From NCBI GenBank assembly GCA_900754385.1, contig CAAECP010000250.1:1-14889 (forward strand): a stretch of DNA of 14,889 bases, read 5' to 3'. Below, piece after piece: positions 1-6,384 of this stretch. The notes under the pieces were generated by a model. That model saw only the letters and a list, made by a program, of their open reading frames with translations, made no database searches and had not been told where the DNA came from. How positions within the stretch are numbered: position 1 is the first letter of the stretch; the number at the start of each line of letters is the position of its first letter. Position numbers and translations under genes: made by a program. Source of the stretch: an uncultured Collinsella sp. (GTDB lineage: Bacteria > Actinomycetota > Coriobacteriia > Coriobacteriales > Coriobacteriaceae).

Positions 1-102
1 AAGTTTGTCGCGAGTTCCGCACGCAAAGGAAAGCACTTAATGTGCTTTCCGTCTTGCGCAGGACTGTAGAGCAGCAAACTTAACCGCCCCGCCCGGCGGG
101 CG
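1..102. other. Nested stem-loop region, candidate structured RNA or end of an upstream transcript
   Basis: A perfect 9-bp hairpin (GGAAAGCAC 28-36 with GTGCTTTCC 42-50, loop TTAAT) is enclosed by further complementary pairs in the right order: CGCAA 22-26 with TTGCG 54-58, AGTTCC 13-18 with GGACT 61-65 (one bulged T), and AAGTTTG 1-7 with CAAACTT 75-81. A separate GC hairpin follows (CGCCC 90-94, GGGCG 98-102). There is no T-tract after the stem on +, so it is not a canonical terminator for a gene entering from the left. No known RNA family is recognised, and the element may extend beyond the left edge. Strand is not determined. Confidence 0.35.
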
Positions 103-172
103 AGCGCGCAGGAACGACATCTGTCCAATAATTCGTCTGAAACATAATGAAAAACCGTTTGATGTGAGTTAA

Positions 173-239
173 TATAAAGAACGTCGTGAATCTGACTCCT
201 GCCACATGCATGACAGGGGTTAAACACAAAAAGGAGTCA
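173..239 (+). promoter_or_regulatory. ptsH leader: -10-like TATAAA and a Shine-Dalgarno-sequestering inverted repeat
   Basis: TGACTCCT (193-200) is the perfect reverse complement of AGGAGTCA (232-239), which contains the ptsH Shine-Dalgarno AGGAG. Pairing would hide the ribosome binding site. An alternative, mutually exclusive hairpin is possible between CTCCTG (196-201) and CAGGGG (214-219), with one G-U pair, and would free it. A TATAAA at 173-178 could be the -10 of the promoter, but no good -35 is seen at the proper distance. The pairings are read from sequence; the switching behaviour is inference. Confidence 0.45.
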
Positions 240-242
240 ATT

Positions 243-506
243 ATGGTTTCTGAGAAGGCTACCCTCGTTAATCCTCAGGGTCTGCACATGCGTCCGGCTG
301 GTCTGTTCGCCTCCACCATGGGCAAGTACGCCTGTGACGTGACGGTCGTCACCCCCGAGAAGGAGGTCAACGGCAAGTCCCCGATGGCCCTCATGGCTGC
401 TGGTATCCCCTGCGGTACCGAGGTCGAGGTCAAGTGCGACGGCACCGACGAGGCCGAGGCTCTGGCTGCTGCCATCGAACTCATCAAGAGCGGTCTTGGC
501 GAGTAG
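243..506 (+). CDS. ptsH: HPr, phosphocarrier protein of the phosphotransferase system
   Basis: Small cytoplasmic phosphocarrier that takes phosphate from Enzyme I and passes it to sugar-specific EIIA proteins. The 87-residue product has the usual length. The active-site motif is GLHMRP with His15, and Ser46 sits in GKSPMA, the site that HPr kinase/phosphorylase modifies in Gram-positives; whether this genome has that kinase cannot be seen here. The start at 243 is chosen because AAGGAG lies 6-7 nt upstream and MVSEKATLVN places His at position 15; a longer in-frame extension upstream lacks support. It is followed by a strong terminator and then ptsI, the normal neighbour. Codon use is highly biased (mostly C- or G-ending), as expected for an abundant protein. 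Confidence 0.97.
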   Translation: MVSEKATLVNPQGLHMRPAGLFASTMGKYACDVTVVTPEKEVNGKSPMALMAAGIPCGTEVEVKCDGTDEAEALAAAIELIKSGLGE

Positions 507-551
507 AACTCAAACGGGTCGCATGTTGAACAACTAAGTTCATATTTGGGG

Positions 552-587
552 GCGCAGTGACCTGTTGTAAGGTAACTGCGCTCTTTT
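552..587 (+). terminator. Intrinsic terminator between ptsH and ptsI
   Basis: GCGCAGT (552-558) pairs with ACTGCGC (575-581). Inside it ACCT (560-563) pairs with AGGT (570-573) across one G/A mismatch, with loop GTTGTA, followed by TCTTTT (582-587). It probably lowers ptsI transcription relative to ptsH. The T-tract overlaps a TTGTCA (586-591) that could serve as a -35 for ptsI, with TTTATC or TATCAC 17-19 nt downstream; that promoter is weak as read. Confidence 0.85.
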
Positions 588-633
588 GTCATGGATATGG
601 CAAAACGCTTTATCACATGACACGGAGAGAGGA

Positions 634-2343
634 ATGGGAATGTATCAGGGAGTCAACGCTTCCGAGGGCATCGGTATCGGCACCGTCATGGTCGCCGTCG
701 ATCCCGACTTGACGTTTGAGCCGCACGAGGTTGCTGATTCGGCAGCAGAGAAGGAGCGCTATCAGTCCGCTCTTTCGGTCTTCTGCGAGAAGACCCAGGC
801 TCAGGCCGACCACATGAAGGAGACGGTGGGCGAGGCCGAGGCCGAGATCATGAGCGGACATATTGTCCTGGCTCAGGATCCGGGTATGACCGACGCCATC
901 AACGCCGCCATTGACGGCGGTACCTGCGCCGAGCAGGCGCTCATGGACACCTCGACCATGTTCGAGAACATGTTCCTGTCCATGGACGACGAGATGTTCC
1001 GTCTTCGCGCGGCTGACATCGCCGACATCCGCACCGGTATTCTGGCCGAGCTGCTGGGCAAGGAGGTCGTCGACCTCTCCGTCCTGCCCGAGAACACTGT
1101 CGTTGTCGTGCACGACCTCACGCCGTCCATGACCGCCACGATCGATAAGGCCCACGTTGCCGGTATCGTCACCGAGACCGGTGGCCGCACGTCGCACTCC
1201 GCGATCATTGCGCGCGCCCTCGAGATCCCGGCTGTCCTTTCGGTCTCCAACAGCTGCACCGCACTGCGCAACGGCATGACCGTTGTCGTCGACGGCGGCA
1301 AGGGTATCGTCGAGGCCGATCCCGACGAGGAGACGCTCGCTGCCTACACCGCCAAGGCCGAGGCCTTCGCTGCCGAGAAGGCAGCCCTCGAGGCCTTCCG
1401 TGGCAAGCCGTCCGTGACTGCTGATGGCATCAAGAAGATCATCGCCTGCAACATCGGTAACCCCGATGACGTGCCCAACGCGCTCGATCACGACGCCGAG
1501 GCTATCGGTCTGTTCCGCTCCGAGTTCCTTTTCATGGACTCTGCTGAGCTTCCTTCCGAGGAGGAGCAGTTCAACGCCTACCGTAAGGTCGCCAGCGCGC
1601 TCAAGGGTGCTCCGGTCATCATCCGCACGCTCGATGTGGGTGGCGACAAGGAGATTCCGTATCTGCATATGGTCAAGGAAGACAACCCCTTCATGGGCTT
1701 CCGCGCCGTGCGTTACTGCTTGGCCAATCCCGACCAGTACAAGGTCCAGCTCCGCGCTCTGCTGCGCGCTAGCGCCTTCGGTGACGTCAAGATCATGATC
1801 CCGCTCGTCACCTGCGTCGAGGAGGTCTTGGCTGTCAAGGAGCTCGTCGAGCAGTGCAAGGCCGAGCTGACCGAAGAGGGGCGCAAGTTCAACGAGAACA
1901 TCGAGGTCGGCATCATGGTCGAGACGCCCGCCGCTTCGCTGCTCGCAGACCGTCTTGCCGAGGTCGCCGACTTCTTCTCCATCGGCACCAACGACCTGAT
2001 CGGCTACACCATGTGCGCCGACCGTGGCAACGACACCATCTCCAACCTGTACCAGGTTTACTATCCCGCCGTGCTCCGCTCGCTCAAGAACATCATCGAG
2101 AGCGGCGTGAAGGCCGGCATCATGGTCGGTATGTGCGGCGAGGCCGCTGCCGATCCGCTGCTCGAGCCGCTGCTGATCAGCTGGGGCCTGGAGGAGTTCT
2201 CGATGAGTGCTCCGTCGATCCTGCGCGCCCGTAAGACCATCAGCCAGTGGACCAAGGCCGAGTGCGACGAGCTCGCCGAGAAGGCGCTCGCCTGCAACAC
2301 CGCCGCCGAGGTCAAGGCACTGCTCGAGTCCGCAGCTCGCTAA
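634..2343 (+). CDS. ptsI: Enzyme I, phosphoenolpyruvate-protein phosphotransferase
   Basis: Cytoplasmic first enzyme of the PTS: it autophosphorylates from phosphoenolpyruvate and phosphorylates HPr at His15. The 569-residue product has the family length. Order of parts: N-terminal HPr-binding/swivelling region (about 1-225) with active-site His188 in TGGRTSHSAIIAR, then the C-terminal TIM-barrel PEP domain with RTLDVGGDK (331-339), VGIMVETPAAS, SIGTNDLIGY and the acid/base Cys501 in GMCGEAA. The start is uncertain by two codons: ATG 634 has GGAG 6 nt upstream, while ATG 640 (MYQGVNASEG, closer to typical family N-termini) has GAGAGG 7 nt upstream. It lies 127 bp downstream of ptsH, beyond a terminator. 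Confidence 0.97.
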   Translation: MGMYQGVNASEGIGIGTVMVAVDPDLTFEPHEVADSAAEKERYQSALSVFCEKTQAQADHMKETVGEAEAEIMSGHIVLAQDPGMTDAINAAIDGGTCAEQALMDTSTMFENMFLSMDDEMFRLRAADIADIRTGILAELLGKEVVDLSVLPENTVVVVHDLTPSMTATIDKAHVAGIVTETGGRTSHSAIIARALEIPAVLSVSNSCTALRNGMTVVVDGGKGIVEADPDEETLAAYTAKAEAFAAEKAALEAFRGKPSVTADGIKKIIACNIGNPDDVPNALDHDAEAIGLFRSEFLFMDSAELPSEEEQFNAYRKVASALKGAPVIIRTLDVGGDKEIPYLHMVKEDNPFMGFRAVRYCLANPDQYKVQLRALLRASAFGDVKIMIPLVTCVEEVLAVKELVEQCKAELTEEGRKFNENIEVGIMVETPAASLLADRLAEVADFFSIGTNDLIGYTMCADRGNDTISNLYQVYYPAVLRSLKNIIESGVKAGIMVGMCGEAAADPLLEPLLISWGLEEFSMSAPSILRARKTISQWTKAECDELAEKALACNTAAEVKALLESAAR

Positions 2344-2360
2344 TTTGGTATCAGAGGTAA

Positions 2361-2390
2361 CCGCGTGGTTGGAATGGGCCGGCCACGCGG
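2361..2390 (+). other. Stable 12-bp hairpin between ptsI and the first PfkB-family kinase
   Basis: Positions 2361-2372 pair with 2379-2390 over 12 bp (CCGCGTGGTTGG with CCGGCCACGCGG, two G-U pairs) around loop AATGGG. No T-tract follows, so it is unlikely to terminate. It sits 27 nt upstream of the next start codon. It may protect or process the mRNA, or slow ribosome entry; CCCT at 2391-2394 could also pair with the AGGG of the next ribosome binding site. The structure is seen; the role is inference. Confidence 0.5.
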
Positions 2391-2417
2391 CCCTCACATA
2401 TACAGGGGGTACTGTAA

Positions 2418-3350
2418 ATGTTCTACACGCTAACCGCTAACCCGGCTGTCGACATGACGGTTTCGAGCTCTCCGCTCGAGCCCGACGAGAACGTCCGCAC
2501 CGGTTCGGCCAGCTACACGGCTAACGGCAAGGGCCTCGACGTGTCCTTCGCCTTTAAGAAGATGGGCGTCGACACCGTCGCGCTCGGCTTCTTCGCTGGC
2601 TTCACGGGCAAGTTCATCGTCGAGGAGGTCATGAACCTGGGTTGCCTCTGCCGCCCGGTCTGGACCGACGGTATCACGCGCATTAACACCTACGTCAACG
2701 ATGGCCAGCACGAGTACGGCATCCTGAACCCCGGCGCCCCGATCACGCCGCAGCACCAGGAGGAGCTCTACAACATCCTGGACACCGCGGGCGATCTCGA
2801 GTGCCTGATCGTTTCCGGCTCCGTGCCTCCCAAAGCTACGCCCGACTTCCTGGCTCAGGTCATGGAGCACGCTCAGGCTCGTGGCGCTGACGTCGTCCTG
2901 GACCTGTCCTCCGACAAGCTCAAGGAGCTCGCTCACAAGAAGCCGCTGCTCATCAAGCCGAACCATCACGAGATGAAGGCCATCTTCGGCGTGCCGGTCG
3001 ACACCGACGACGAGGTTCGTGTTGCCATGAAGATGGCTCACGACGCTGGCGTTCAGAACGTGCTGCTCACCCGCGGTAGCCGCGGCGACGCTTACTTCTC
3101 CAACGGCGAGGACATCTGGTACGCCAAGCGTGAGTTCAACATCAAGCTGGTTTCTTCCGTCTGCGCCGGCGACTGCACCCTCGCTGCGTTCCTGCACAAG
3201 TGGTACAGGGATCGCGACAACGTCGAGGAGGCCATGAAGCTCGCTATGGCCACCGGCGCCAACGTTGCTGAGTCCGTCGGCATCGGCGACTTCGGTCACG
3301 TCGACGAGTACAGCAAGCGCGTTGCTGTCCGCAAGCTCGATCGTCAGTAA
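2418..3350 (+). CDS. pfkB: PfkB-family sugar-phosphate kinase, 1-phosphofructokinase-like (first paralogue)
   Basis: ATP-dependent kinase of the ribokinase/PfkB fold, closest by eye to 1-phosphofructokinase and tagatose-6-phosphate kinase; the symbol here means the family. The 310-residue product starts MFYTLTANPAVD, as FruK/LacC proteins do. The substrate-loop motif is NGKGLDVS (36-43, usually GGKGINVS) and the catalytic Asp is D252. Oddly, the normally GAGD anion-hole motif reads CAGD (249-252), and the same change occurs in the next paralogue. AGGGGG precedes the ATG by about 8 nt. It lies 74 bp after ptsI with no terminator between, so it is probably cotranscribed with it; a terminator follows at 3379. 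The preferred substrate (fructose-1-P, tagatose-6-P or another) cannot be decided from sequence. Confidence 0.88.
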   Translation: MFYTLTANPAVDMTVSSSPLEPDENVRTGSASYTANGKGLDVSFAFKKMGVDTVALGFFAGFTGKFIVEEVMNLGCLCRPVWTDGITRINTYVNDGQHEYGILNPGAPITPQHQEELYNILDTAGDLECLIVSGSVPPKATPDFLAQVMEHAQARGADVVLDLSSDKLKELAHKKPLLIKPNHHEMKAIFGVPVDTDDEVRVAMKMAHDAGVQNVLLTRGSRGDAYFSNGEDIWYAKREFNIKLVSSVCAGDCTLAAFLHKWYRDRDNVEEAMKLAMATGANVAESVGIGDFGHVDEYSKRVAVRKLDRQ

Positions 3351-3378
3351 TCGAAACGCGACATATTCGTGCGCATGC

Positions 3379-3409
3379 GGCGCCCCGGTTTCGGCCAGGG
3401 CGCCTTTTT
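3379..3409 (+). terminator. Intrinsic terminator after the first PfkB-family kinase
   Basis: GGCGCCC (3379-3385) pairs perfectly with GGGCGCC (3398-3404), followed by TTTTT (3405-3409) and GTT. It ends the ptsI-kinase transcript. Confidence 0.9.
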
Positions 3410-3474
3410 GTTCCGTCATAGGGGAGAGATGTCCTGCCGTACTTCATCGCTTCCACACCGTTCACCGAGTTGTC

Positions 3475-3504
3475 CTAGCCTTTTACCGATGCGTGGAATA
3501 TACT
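3475..3504 (+). promoter_or_regulatory. Likely promoter of the second PfkB-family kinase
   Basis: TATACT at 3499-3504 is a good -10 element, 34 nt before the start codon. The -35 is poor: the expected position reads CTAGCC or TAGCCT, while TTGTCC further up (3470-3475) is 23 bp away. The preceding terminator shows that the next gene needs its own promoter. From 3410 to about 3470 nothing else is recognisable. Confidence 0.4.
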
Positions 3505-3538
3505 TTCATTAACACGTTGCTTCGTGAAAGGAACATTC

Positions 3539-4471
3539 ATGATTTACACGCTCACTGCAAATCCCGCCATTGACTACAACATCGCCTGCGACGGTCTTGC
3601 TGCCAACACCGTCACGCGTACCCGCAACGCCGTCTACACGCCCAACGGCAAGGGCCTCAACGTCTCGTTTACGCTTGACCACTACGGTGTCGACACCACG
3701 ATCCTGGGCTTTTTCGCCGGTTTCTCGGGCGAGTTTATCGTTAAGGGCGCCGAGGCCCTGGGCGTGCCCGTCAAGCCCGTGTGGACTGACGGCATCACGC
3801 GCGTCAACGTGTTCCTCAATGCCGGCCCCGACACCGAGTACAACATGGTCAACGCCGGTGCCGCCATCAACGAGGCCAACGAGCAGGAGATGTTTGAGCT
3901 TATCGATTCGCTCGATGACATGACCTGCCTGGTCATCAGTGGCTCGCTGCCTCCCAACATTTCCGAGGGCTTCTTGGCCGAGGTCCTGCGCCGTGTCAAG
4001 GCCAAGGGGGCCGAGTTCGTCCTCGATATCTCGAGCCATCAGCTGGCAGACCTCATTGCCATGGAGCCGCTGCTGATCAAGCCCAATGATGACGAGCTGC
4101 TCGACATCTTTGGCATCAAGGTGAGCGGTGGCGACGACGAGTCCGTCAAGGGCGCTATGGCCGAGCTGCACGCCAAGGGCGCCAAGAACGTGCTGCTGAC
4201 CCTTGGTGGCGCCGGTGCGTACTTCTCCAACGGCGAGCATATCTGGTTTGCCAACCGCACCTTCGACGTCAAGCTGCTGTCGACGGTGTGCGCCGGCGAT
4301 TCCTCGCTCGCTGCCTTCCTGTCCGTGTGGCACGACGCCCCCGAGCGCGTCGAGGACGCCCTGCGCCTTTCGATGGCCACTGGCGCCAACGTGGTCGAGT
4401 GCCCCGGTCTGGGTGATTTTGCCAAGGTGGACGAATATAAGAAGCACATCGAGGTTCGCCAGGTCTGCTAG
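3539..4471 (+). CDS. pfkB: PfkB-family sugar-phosphate kinase, 1-phosphofructokinase-like (second paralogue)
   Basis: Same family and same length (310 residues) as the gene before it, clearly a tandem paralogue: shared MxYTLTANPAxD start, GFFAGFxGxFIV, VWTDGITRxN, ISGSLPP/VSGSVPP, LLIKPN, YFSNGExIWxA and VCAGD. Here the substrate loop reads NGKGLNVS, closer to the family consensus than in the first copy. The GAGD motif is again CAGD with catalytic Asp252. GAAAGGA lies about 6 nt before the ATG. It is transcribed separately, since a terminator lies on each side. The two copies have diverged throughout, suggesting distinct substrates or regulation rather than a recent duplication. The exact substrate is unknown. 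Confidence 0.88.
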   Translation: MIYTLTANPAIDYNIACDGLAANTVTRTRNAVYTPNGKGLNVSFTLDHYGVDTTILGFFAGFSGEFIVKGAEALGVPVKPVWTDGITRVNVFLNAGPDTEYNMVNAGAAINEANEQEMFELIDSLDDMTCLVISGSLPPNISEGFLAEVLRRVKAKGAEFVLDISSHQLADLIAMEPLLIKPNDDELLDIFGIKVSGGDDESVKGAMAELHAKGAKNVLLTLGGAGAYFSNGEHIWFANRTFDVKLLSTVCAGDSSLAAFLSVWHDAPERVEDALRLSMATGANVVECPGLGDFAKVDEYKKHIEVRQVC

Positions 4472-4504
4472 TTCCGGCACCTTGTCTGAATAGTTTGATT
4501 ATTT

Positions 4505-4542
4505 CGCATCCGTCTTAGTCTAGGACGGATGCGTTTTTGTTT
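4505..4542 (+). terminator. Intrinsic terminator after the second PfkB-family kinase
   Basis: Perfect 10-bp stem CGCATCCGTC (4505-4514) with GACGGATGCG (4524-4533), 9-nt loop, followed by TTTTTGTTT. Confidence 0.93.
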
Positions 4543-4635
4543 ATCGGACTTGCGTGTGCAGTGGAGGCTGTTTCTTGCTAGACTTCTTGCAGACGCAATC
4601 GATAGTCAATTTGATAGTCGCAGGAGGCCATAGGC

Positions 4636-6030
4636 ATGTGCAATGTTTCGCTCAACGGTACTCAACCGTCCGATGCGTCCCTGCGCGTCCTGCGCGCGCT
4701 TGAGGCGGCTGGTCTTGAGGCTTGGTACGTGGGCGGTTGGGTGCGCGACGCCCTGATGGGGTACCCCAGCCACGATGTTGATATGTGCTGTAGCGGCCTG
4801 TGGCAGGAGTCCAAAGCGGCGCTCGAGGCCGCCGGCATCGCGGTTGTGGAGTCGGGCATTAAATTTGGCGGAATCACGGCTATTTCCGATGGCGAGCGTA
4901 TCGAGGTCACCACGTACCGTCTGGATGGCTTTTACACCGATGGTCGTCATCCCCAGAGTGTGGAGCGTGCCGCCTCGCTCGAGGACGATCTGGCGCGCCG
5001 CGACTTTACCGTCAATGCCATGGCCTGGCATCCCGAGCGCGGTCTTGTCGACCGCTACGACGGCCAGGGTGACTTGGAGTGCAAGCTGATTCGCGCTGTC
5101 GGCGATCCCAAGCGTCGCTTTAACGAGGACGCCCTGCGCATGCTGCGTGCGGTTCGCTTTGCCTGCCGCCTGGACTTTATGATTGAGCCCGAGACCAAGC
5201 GTGCGCTTGCCGAGTGCGCGCCGCTGCTCGATGCCGTGGCGCGCGAGCGTGTGGGCATTGAGCTTGAGGGCATCCTTTCGACCGGCCACGGGGGAGATGC
5301 CATGCTGCGCTACCCCGAGCTCATCTGCGCCGCTGTGCCCGAGTTGGCAGCGGGTCGCGGGTTTGATCAACGAAGTGTCTATCATGCGTTTAACGTCTAC
5401 GAGCATATCGCCCGCGTACTGACGGTGGCAGGGGAGCTGGCGCTGTGCGACGGCATCGCGCCCTCCTCGAGTCTGATGTGGGCGGCGTTTTTGCACGATG
5501 TGTCCAAGCCCGAGTGCTTCACGGTCGATCACGCCGGCAGCGGACACTTCTATGGTCACCCTGAGCTCGGCGCCAAGAAAGCGCGCATCATTATGGATCG
5601 CCTGGCGCTTTCGCACGACCTGGTGCGCGATGTGTGCCTGCTTATCAAATACCATGACAAGCCGCTGCGCCCTGAGCGTACTTGTCTCCTCAATATGATG
5701 CGCGCGCTTTCGGGCGAGGGCGTCGACACGGCCCGCCTGATTGACGAGCTCATGGACCTCAAGCGTGCCGACACACTTGGCAAGGCCCCGTCGTGCTTCT
5801 ATTACGTCGAGACGATTGAGGAGATGCGCGCGATGGCGCACGAGCTGCTGAAGGCGGGGGAGCCCTATACGCTCAAGATGCTCTCCATCAATGGCGGCGA
5901 CTTGATCCGTGCTGGAGTCAAGCCCGGGCCGGAACTGGGGCAGCTTCTCAACTCCGCCCTCGACGCCGTGATCGAAGACAACATTCCCAACGATCGCGAA
6001 GCTCTTTTGGTCCATCTCAACTTGAATTAG
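4636..6030 (+). CDS. cca: CCA-adding tRNA nucleotidyltransferase
   Basis: Adds or repairs the 3' CCA end of tRNAs from CTP and ATP, in the cytoplasm. The 464-residue product has a class II nucleotidyltransferase head: GGWVRD (33-38), metal-binding DVD (47-49), RRDFTVNAMA (121-130), and the nucleotide-selecting neck helix around NEDALRMLRAVRF (163-175). An HD domain follows with HD at 287-288 in FLHDVSKP. Bacterial poly(A) polymerase shares this core, but the length and HD domain favour the CCA enzyme. AGGAGG lies 8 nt before ATG 4636. Upstream a direct repeat GATAGTC (4601-4607, 4613-4619) lies near possible but weak promoter boxes. A tRNA gene follows on the same strand; that tRNA already encodes CCA, so the enzyme would only repair it. 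Confidence 0.93.
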   Translation: MCNVSLNGTQPSDASLRVLRALEAAGLEAWYVGGWVRDALMGYPSHDVDMCCSGLWQESKAALEAAGIAVVESGIKFGGITAISDGERIEVTTYRLDGFYTDGRHPQSVERAASLEDDLARRDFTVNAMAWHPERGLVDRYDGQGDLECKLIRAVGDPKRRFNEDALRMLRAVRFACRLDFMIEPETKRALAECAPLLDAVARERVGIELEGILSTGHGGDAMLRYPELICAAVPELAAGRGFDQRSVYHAFNVYEHIARVLTVAGELALCDGIAPSSSLMWAAFLHDVSKPECFTVDHAGSGHFYGHPELGAKKARIIMDRLALSHDLVRDVCLLIKYHDKPLRPERTCLLNMMRALSGEGVDTARLIDELMDLKRADTLGKAPSCFYYVETIEEMRAMAHELLKAGEPYTLKMLSINGGDLIRAGVKPGPELGQLLNSALDAVIEDNIPNDREALLVHLNLN

Positions 6031-6094
6031 CTACCTAGTTTACCTGCGTGTTCCATAACCTGCCGACAATTTTTTGGCAATTTGGAATTTCTTC

Positions 6095-6123
6095 TTGCGC
6101 TGACGTTTTTTGTCCCGTAATAT
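6095..6123 (+). promoter_or_regulatory. Promoter of the tRNA-Glu gene
   Basis: -35 TTGCGC (6095-6100), exactly 17 bp spacer, -10 TAATAT (6118-6123). The predicted transcription start is about 28 nt before the mature tRNA. Confidence 0.7.
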
Positions 6124-6157
6124 ATTTCCTCGCAGCACGGCAGTGCAGATGTCATGT

Positions 6158-6234
6158 GGCCCGTTCGTCTAGCGGTTTAGGACGCCGCCCTCTCAAGGCG
6201 GAGATCACCAGTTCGAATCTGGTACGGGCTACCA
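6158..6234 (+). tRNA. tRNA-Glu, anticodon CTC
   Basis: Cloverleaf seen directly. Acceptor GGCCCGT (6158-6164) pairs with ACGGGCT (6224-6230; first pair G-U). The anticodon stem CCGCC/GGCGG encloses loop CTCTCAA, giving anticodon CTC (reads GAG). The T arm is ACCAG-TTCGAAT-CTGGT. Discriminator A (6231) and an encoded CCA end (6232-6234) follow. The gene stands alone between its own promoter and terminator. GAG is heavily used for Glu in the neighbouring genes, matching a dedicated CTC isoacceptor. Confidence 0.97.
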
Positions 6235-6244
6235 CGCATCTGAT

Positions 6245-6280
6245 ACCCGGACTTCCTATGGAAGGCCGGGTTTTTTATTT
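6245..6280 (+). terminator. Intrinsic terminator of the tRNA-Glu transcript
   Basis: ACCCGG (6245-6250) pairs with CCGGGT (6266-6271), and CTTCC (6252-6256) with GGAAG (6260-6264), closed by loop TAT and followed by TTTTTATTT. Confidence 0.92.
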
Positions 6281-6345
6281 TCAAACAACCGTCTGCAATT
6301 CCCGTTTGAACCAGAGCTTTGCGTTCTGCCTATGGCCCTTACGGG

Positions 6346-6363
6346 TACAATATCCAAGATATT
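6346..6363 (+). promoter_or_regulatory. Probable -10 element and short inverted repeat upstream of the YbhN-like gene
   Basis: TACAAT (6346-6351) is a good -10 hexamer about 34 nt before the start codon; no matching -35 stands out. AATATC (6349-6354) and GATATT (6358-6363) form a 6-bp inverted repeat around CAA covering the expected transcription start, which might be an operator or chance. Confidence 0.4.
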
Positions 6364-6384
6364 TTGACTGTTAGAAGGAGTCTC

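Noticed and set aside
613..2397. Long open frame of 594 codons antisense to ptsI
   Set aside because: Mirror of a strongly biased high-GC gene; low-complexity Leu/Gly/Val/Asp/His composition, no family motif. The + strand frame is unmistakable Enzyme I.
2430..4480. Antisense frames of over 300 codons opposite both PfkB-family genes
   Set aside because: Both are shadows of the same codon bias; they lack family motifs and mirror each other only because the sense genes are paralogues.
4601..4619. Direct repeat GATAGTC upstream of cca as a regulator site
   Set aside because: Only two 7-bp copies, no clear promoter relation; too weak to list separately.
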